From assembly GCA_021826655.1 (NCBI GenBank), contig JAKAZC010000076.1, forward strand, positions 1 through 10,055: DNA of 10,055 nt, written 5' to 3'. The DNA is from Actinomycetes bacterium (GTDB lineage Bacteria > Actinomycetota > Acidimicrobiia > Acidimicrobiales > RAAP-2). The position numbers were made by a program, and so were the translations under genes. Shown one piece after another: positions 5,495 through 10,055 of this stretch (position 1 is its first letter; the number at the start of each line of letters is the position of its first letter). The notes under the pieces were generated by a model, which had not been told where the DNA came from, did not search any database, and saw only the letters and a list, made by a program, of their open reading frames with translations.

Positions 5495-7819
5495 TCAGTC
5501 GACGGGGCTGGGGACGGGCGCCGACGAGGGGACCGCCGCCGGCGTCTCGCCGCCCGCGATCCCCTCGGACTTGCGCTTGGAGAACGCGATGGCGCCGAGG
5601 AGGATGACCAGGGCGGCCGCGGCGATCGCGTACCGCGCACCCTGGTTGTGCCGCAGGGTGATGACCGCCGGCAGGATCAGGAGCGAGACCAGGTTCATCA
5701 CCTTGATCAGGGGGTTGAGGGCCGGACCGGCGGTGTCCTTGAACGGATCGCCCACGGTGTCGCCGATGACGGCCGCCTTGTGGGCCTCGGACCCCTTGCC
5801 GCCCTCGTTCCCGTCCTCGATGAACTTCTTCGCGTTGTCCCACGCCCCGCCGGAGTTGGAGAGCGTGTTCGCCATCAGCTGGCCGGTGAGGATCGCTGCC
5901 GCGAGGAACGCCCCGAGGGCCAGGTAGTTGATGCCGAACCCGACGATGACCGGCGAGAGGATGGCCAGCAGGGCGGGCGTTGCCAGCTCGCGCTGCGCGG
6001 CCGCGGTGCAGATGGAGATGACCCGCCCGTACTCCGGCTTCTCGGTGTAGTCCATGATCCCGGGGTGTTCCCGGAACTGCCGCCGCACCTCCTGCACGAC
6101 GGTGCCGGCCGACCGCCCGACGGCCCGGATCGCGAGGGCCGAGAAGATGAACGCGATCGATCCGCCGATGAGCAGGCCGATGAACGTCGTCGGCTTCGAG
6201 ACGTTTATCTGGGTGAGCGGGTTCGAGAAGAGGCCGACGCTCGGGAGGTGCAGCTGTGACCCGATGGTCTCGATGAAGGAGGCGAACAACGCGACCGCGG
6301 CGATGACCGCCGAGCCGATGGCCACGCCCTTGGTGATGGCCTTGGTCGTGTTGCCGACCGCGTCCAGGCTGACCATGATGCGCTCGGCCTCGCCGGTGAA
6401 CTCGCCGGACATCTCCGCGATGCCCGCGGCGTTGTCGGACACCGGGCCGAAGCTGTCCTCCGAGACGACCATGCCGGTGGTGGCCAGCAGGCCGATGCCG
6501 ATGAGGGCCACGAGGTACAGCGACAGCTCGATGTTGCCGCCGCCGAGCCCGACGGCCACCCCGATGGCGATGGCGATGGCGATGATCGCCCACACCGAGG
6601 ACTCCAGCCCGATGGCGAACCCCGACAGGACGGTGGTGGCCGGGCCGGTCCGGGCCGACTCCGCGATCTCGCGCACCGGCCCGCGTTCGGTGGAGGTGAA
6701 CTGCTCGGTGATCTGGCTGGCCACGAGGGCGAGCACCACGCCGGTCAGGACGGCCCAGAAGACCTTCAGGTTGTGGACGTAGAACTGCGCGACGAGGAAC
6801 GCGCCGACCACGGTCAGGGCGGCCGCCGTCCAGAAGCCTCGGTTGATGGGGGACATCGCGTTGCGGTCCTTCGCCCGGGCCCGGACCACCATCACCCCGA
6901 TCAGCGAGGCGATGATGCCGATCGCCGGCACGATGAGGGGGTAGAGGATCGCCGGGGTCGGGTTGTGGTGGATCGCCCGGAAGGCCGAGTACCCGAGGAT
7001 CAGCGAGGAGATGATGGTGATCTCGTAGGACTCGAAGAGGTCCGCGGCCATGCCGGCGCAGTCGCCCACGTTGTCGCCCACGTTGTCGGCGATGGTGGCC
7101 GCGTTGCGCGGGTCGTCCTCGGGTATCCCGGCCTCCACCTTGCCGACGAGGTCGGCGCCGACGTCGGCGGCCTTGGTGAAGATGCCGCCGCCGACCCGCA
7201 TGAACAGGGCCAGCAGCGACGCCCAGAAGGCGAAGCCGATGAGGACGGCGGTCGCCGAGTTCTGGAAGATGATGACGATGGCGGTGGCGCCGAGCAGGCC
7301 GAGGCCGACGCAGAGCATGCCGGTGACCGCCCCGGTCCGGAAGGCGACCTTCAGCGCGCCCGCCATCTTGCCGCCCCGCGCCGCCGCGGCCGCCGTCCGC
7401 ACGTTGCCCCGGACGGCGATGCTCATGCCGATGAACCCGGTCAGACCCGAGAAGGCGGCACCGAAGAGGAAGCAGATGACCCGGTACGCACCCGCCTGCC
7501 CGAAGCTCAGGGCGATGCTCCCGTCGGGCCGGGTGACCTTGGTGGCGGTGAAGAAGATGAGGACGGCCAGCGGCACGATGATGAGGAGGATCGTGCGGAA
7601 CTGCTGCTTCAGGAACGCCTCGGCGCCCTCCTGCACGGCCCGGGCGATCTCCTTCATCTTGGCCGTCCCCTGATCGGCGGCGAGGACGTTCCGGGCGAGC
7701 AGCAAACCGGCGATGATGCCGACCACTCCGGCGAAGAGGGCGACCCCGAGCCAGACCTTGTCGGTCCCACCCAGGTGGAAGGCTTGGTACCCCCCTTCAG
7801 CAACAAGGGCGTGGATCAT
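5495..7819 (-). CDS. hppA: Membrane-bound proton-pumping pyrophosphatase, K+-independent type
   Basis: A 774-residue polytopic membrane protein that couples pyrophosphate hydrolysis to proton export. The cytoplasmic pyrophosphate site shows DVGADLVGKVE (219-229), then IPEDDPRNAATIADNVGDN (232-250). Other family motifs are SDNAAGIAEM (461-470), GGAWDNAKKFIE (657-668) and GDTVGDPFKDTAGPALNPLI (686-705). The diagnostic segment GNTTKAITKG (489-498) has Lys493 where K+-dependent enzymes have Ala (GNTTAA), which assigns this protein to the K+-independent H+-pumping class. Roughly 14-16 hydrophobic segments can be seen, with a short Pro/Ala-rich C-terminal tail. The ATG at 7819-7817 is chosen because AAAGGGA lies nine bases upstream and the product starts like known family members; a longer reading to 7903 would add an Arg/Pro-rich, unconserved extension and overlap the leader hairpin. 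It has its own promoter candidate. Pyrophosphate released by DNA, RNA and aminoacyl-tRNA synthesis is the substrate. Confidence 0.97.
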   Translation of the reverse strand: MIHALVAEGGYQAFHLGGTDKVWLGVALFAGVVGIIAGLLLARNVLAADQGTAKMKEIARAVQEGAEAFLKQQFRTILLIIVPLAVLIFFTATKVTRPDGSIALSFGQAGAYRVICFLFGAAFSGLTGFIGMSIAVRGNVRTAAAAARGGKMAGALKVAFRTGAVTGMLCVGLGLLGATAIVIIFQNSATAVLIGFAFWASLLALFMRVGGGIFTKAADVGADLVGKVEAGIPEDDPRNAATIADNVGDNVGDCAGMAADLFESYEITIISSLILGYSAFRAIHHNPTPAILYPLIVPAIGIIASLIGVMVVRARAKDRNAMSPINRGFWTAAALTVVGAFLVAQFYVHNLKVFWAVLTGVVLALVASQITEQFTSTERGPVREIAESARTGPATTVLSGFAIGLESSVWAIIAIAIAIGVAVGLGGGNIELSLYLVALIGIGLLATTGMVVSEDSFGPVSDNAAGIAEMSGEFTGEAERIMVSLDAVGNTTKAITKGVAIGSAVIAAVALFASFIETIGSQLHLPSVGLFSNPLTQINVSKPTTFIGLLIGGSIAFIFSALAIRAVGRSAGTVVQEVRRQFREHPGIMDYTEKPEYGRVISICTAAAQRELATPALLAILSPVIVGFGINYLALGAFLAAAILTGQLMANTLSNSGGAWDNAKKFIEDGNEGGKGSEAHKAAVIGDTVGDPFKDTAGPALNPLIKVMNLVSLLILPAVITLRHNQGARYAIAAAALVILLGAIAFSKRKSEGIAGGETPAAVPSSAPVPSPVD

Positions 7820-7828
7820 GCCTGGTGT

Positions 7829-7836
7829 TCCCTTTC
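7829..7836 (-). promoter_or_regulatory. Ribosome binding site of hppA
   Basis: Minus strand GAAAGGGA ends nine bases before the ATG at 7819. It supports that ATG over the in-frame upstream start at 7903. Confidence 0.6.
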
Positions 7837-7852
7837 TGCTCCTGAACGAAGG

Positions 7853-7871
7853 CGGTGGCGGGGTGCCACCG
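7853..7871 (-). other. Hairpin in the hppA 5' leader
   Basis: CGGTGGC (7853-7859) and GCCACCG (7865-7871) form a perfect 7-bp stem with a 5-nt loop, ending about 33 nt before the hppA start codon. No T-run follows, so it is unlikely to be an attenuator of the usual kind. It may stabilise the leader or be incidental to GC-rich DNA. Confidence 0.4.
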
Positions 7872-7944
7872 GCTGCCGGCCGAGTGTGTCGTTGCCGCCG
7901 CACCGCACCGCGTCGACGGCGCGATGGCCCGGCGGGCCGTGGGG

Positions 7945-7973
7945 ACGATAGCGACTGAGCTGGCCCGGGGCAA
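7945..7973 (-). promoter_or_regulatory. Candidate promoter of hppA
   Basis: Minus strand: TTGCCC (7973-7968), a 17-bp spacer, TATCGT (7950-7945). Both boxes match four of six consensus bases, the spacing is ideal, and the -10 fits the actinobacterial TAnnnT form. The predicted start near 7938 gives a leader of about 120 nt. It lies about 30 bp after the permease stop codon. Confidence 0.55.
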
Positions 7974-8002
7974 CTGGACGGCCGTGGCCCCAGGCCCGGG
8001 CG

Positions 8003-10055
8003 TCACTGGGCCCCGCCCCCGCCGTCGCGCTCGGGACCCGACACCAGTTCGTAATCGGGGTTGAGGATCGCGAGCCGGCGACCCCACTGGCCCACCATCC
8101 CCTCCGCGACCAGCCGGGCCCCCGGCTCGATGCCTGGGATCCGCGGGCGGCCCTGAAAGACGAGGAGCAGGCCTCCCGAGCCGTCGGCCAGGACGCATTC
8201 GAGGTTGGAGGTGCCCGACCGCGGCTGAACCCGCACCGAGCGGACCCGACCGGCCACCCGGATGCGCTCGCGCCACCGGGCATCCCCGATCGGCTCCGTG
8301 CCGCCCGCCCGCAGGGCCAGGGCCCGGTCGGCCTCGGACGCCCGCGCCCTGGCCGGCTCGCGCACCTCGCGCACCTCGGCCGACGGGCGGTAGCGGCGCC
8401 CCCGCTCGACCCATCGCCCGCGCAGGTTGAACGGGACGATCGTGGCGCTCACGTGGGGGACCTGGCTGACCACGGTGGCGATCTTGTCGGCGGTGCGGTC
8501 GTGGAGGAACCGCTCCCACGCCGAGGTGTACCCCCTCCTCGGGAGCAGCACGGTGCACTCGGTGTCGCCGTCGGCCACCGCGTCGGCCACCAGCTCGATC
8601 GCCGCCCGCGCGAGGCGCCGGTCCGGGCACTCGACGACGTCGAGCGGCAGGCGGGACAGGCCCAGGCGGCCCCACTCCTCCTGCACCGAGCGAGAAACGT
8701 GGTTGTCGATGTCGAAGTGCACCGCCCGGAGGTCGTCGGGCGTCAGGGTCCGGGCGTACTGGATCGCACGCGCCACGGCCATGTCGAGGCGGTCGACCAG
8801 CACCACCACCACGTGCCGGCGCAGGATGGGTGCCTCGCACGCCCGGGCCGCCCCCACCTCGAGCTGGCGCTCCTCGCCCATGTACTGGCGATGGAGGCGC
8901 AGGAGGAGGAGGACCCCCAGCGGGAGGATGACGACGATCGCCCAGGCGCCCTCGGTGAACTTGGTCACCACGATGATGACGTCGACGACCAACGAGAGCA
9001 CCGCGGCCGTCCCGTTGATCGCGGCGCGCCGGCGCCAGTGGGACTCCCGGTTGACCAGGTGGTACTTCACCATCCCCGCTCCCGCCATGGTGAAGCCGGT
9101 GAAGACGCCGATCGCGTACAGCGGGATCAGGCTGTCCACCTTGGCCCGGGTGATGACGAGGAGGACGACCGACACCACGGTCAGCAGGATGATGCCGTTG
9201 GAGAAGACCAGCCGGTGGCCCCGCTTCGTCAGCTGCCTCGGCAAGTAGGAGTCCTCCGCGGCGAAGCTGGCGAGGAAGGGGAAGCCGGTGAAGCTCGTGT
9301 TGGCCGCCAGCACGAGGATCAGGACGGTGCTGGCCTGCAGGAGGACGTACAGGGTCCGCCCGAGCCCGCCGCTCCCGTACACGTACTTGGCGATCTGGGA
9401 CACCACGGTGGGCGTCCCCGCGGCGTAGGGCACCGGGTGCACGAGCGCGGCCAGGCTGCTCACCCCCATGACCAGCGAGCCCAGGATGAGGCTCATCACC
9501 ACCATGGTGATGCGGGCGTTGCGCGCCTCGGGCCGGCGGAACACGCTGACCCCGTTGGAGATCGCCTCGGTGCCGGTCAGTGCCGAACCCCCCGAGGCGA
9601 AGGACCGCAGCAGCACGAACAGGCCGACGCCGAAGAGGAGCCCGCTGCCGGGCTGCCCGATCGGCACGGCTCCGGCCACGTGGATGGGTTGGGCCTTCAG
9701 GGTCCCGTCGATCGCCCTGAACGAGCCGACGGCGATCAACACGGCCATGTTGGCCACGAAGAGGTACGTGGGGACCGCGAAGACCTTGCCGGCCTCGCGC
9801 ACGCCCCGCAGGTTCACGAAGGCGATCACCAGGACCAGGACGACTGCGATGGCGGTGGTGGCCGGCGTGAGGGCGGAGAAGACCGACGTCGCAGCGGCCA
9901 CGCCGGCCGCGACCGAGACCGCGACCGTCAGCGTGTAGTCGATCAGCAGCGAGACCGCCGCGACCTGGGCGATGTTGTGGCCGAGGTTCTCGCGGGCCAC
10001 CACGTAGGCCCCGCCGGCCTTCGTGTAGACCTTCACGACCTCGAGATAGGAGAGG
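8003..10055 (-). CDS. KimA/YdaO-type APC permease fused to an OB-fold domain (5' end missing)
   Basis: The gene enters from the right edge; 683 residues are visible and the true start lies outside. Numbering from the first in-frame GTG (10036): KAGGAYVVARENLG (6-19) and LLIDYTLTVAVS (30-41) are the early membrane helices typical of the APC subgroup that includes Bacillus subtilis KimA, a proton-coupled potassium importer; SALTGTEAISNGV (151-163) is another subgroup motif. About ten hydrophobic segments end near 381. Residues 405-537 form a cytoplasmic domain (HVVVVLVDRLD start, VSATIVPF end) like the USP-like C-terminus of KimA. A charged Arg-rich linker (about 538-581) leads to an OB-fold at about 582-665: RIRVAGRVRSVRV, then GIEPGARLVAEG, then ILNPDYELV. 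In mycobacteria and streptomycetes, to my knowledge, that OB-fold is a separate small protein (Rv2694c type) near the permease (Rv2690c type). Potassium transport is inferred; an amino-acid substrate remains possible. Confidence 0.85.
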   Translation of the reverse strand, partial: LSYLEVVKVYTKAGGAYVVARENLGHNIAQVAAVSLLIDYTLTVAVSVAAGVAAATSVFSALTPATTAIAVVLVLVIAFVNLRGVREAGKVFAVPTYLFVANMAVLIAVGSFRAIDGTLKAQPIHVAGAVPIGQPGSGLLFGVGLFVLLRSFASGGSALTGTEAISNGVSVFRRPEARNARITMVVMSLILGSLVMGVSSLAALVHPVPYAAGTPTVVSQIAKYVYGSGGLGRTLYVLLQASTVLILVLAANTSFTGFPFLASFAAEDSYLPRQLTKRGHRLVFSNGIILLTVVSVVLLVITRAKVDSLIPLYAIGVFTGFTMAGAGMVKYHLVNRESHWRRRAAINGTAAVLSLVVDVIIVVTKFTEGAWAIVVILPLGVLLLLRLHRQYMGEERQLEVGAARACEAPILRRHVVVVLVDRLDMAVARAIQYARTLTPDDLRAVHFDIDNHVSRSVQEEWGRLGLSRLPLDVVECPDRRLARAAIELVADAVADGDTECTVLLPRRGYTSAWERFLHDRTADKIATVVSQVPHVSATIVPFNLRGRWVERGRRYRPSAEVREVREPARARASEADRALALRAGGTEPIGDARWRERIRVAGRVRSVRVQPRSGTSNLECVLADGSGGLLLVFQGRPRIPGIEPGARLVAEGMVGQWGRRLAILNPDYELVSGPERDGGGGAQ

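Noticed and set aside
2855..6259. An open plus-strand frame of more than 1100 codons antisense to topA and hppA
   Set aside because: It spans two clearly real minus-strand genes and the gap between them. Its product is rich in Gly, Arg, His and Pro with no recognisable domain, as expected from stop-poor antisense frames in high-GC DNA.
7820..7903. N-terminal extension of hppA to an upstream ATG at 7903
   Set aside because: The extension is Arg/Pro-rich and unlike family N-termini, and it would include the leader hairpin and the ribosome binding site that serves the ATG at 7819.
6773..7951. A plus-strand open frame of about 390 codons antisense to hppA
   Set aside because: Asp/Gly/Arg-rich antisense shadow of the pyrophosphatase; no family motif, and hppA is certain.
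8005..8040. Terminator after the permease
   Set aside because: Imperfect GGCCCAG/CTGGGGCC pairing around the stop codon has a bulge and no T-run.

Overview
The window comes from the chromosome of a high-GC bacterium and looks like conserved housekeeping DNA rather than an accessory island. GC-rich third codon positions, frequent GTG starts, the block topA-tmk-holB with hppA next to it, a TopA with a Lys/Ala-rich tail, and an OB-fold typical of actinobacterial genomes all point to Actinobacteriota. An Acidimicrobiia-like or other uncultured lineage is possible, but the rank below phylum is a guess. Every supported gene lies on the minus strand, so gene order is described from high to low coordinates.

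Right edge (8003 to the window end): the C-terminal part of a KimA/YdaO-type APC permease. After its cytoplasmic domain the frame runs on into an OB-fold that in other actinobacteria is normally a separate small protein. Then, after a gap with a recognisable promoter (7945-7973), comes hppA (5495-7819), a membrane pyrophosphatase with the lysine signature of the K+-independent proton-pumping class.

Middle (499-5197): a 297-bp GC-rich gap full of inverted repeats and containing a consensus -35 box leads into topA, tmk and holB. The three genes overlap by 4 bp at each junction, each time as GTGA (GTG start over TGA stop), so they look like one translationally coupled operon for DNA topology, dTTP supply and the replicase clamp loader. 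A tRNA-Thr(CGT) with an encoded CCA end follows 51 bp after holB.

Left edge (1-371): a gap with a possible terminator hairpin, a promoter candidate and a leader inverted repeat, then the first 41 codons of an enoyl-CoA hydratase/isomerase that runs out of the window.

I see no CRISPR array, mobile element, toxin-antitoxin pair, defence system or biosynthetic cluster. The most unusual feature is the permease/OB-fold fusion. The rest are modest regulatory or structural details.
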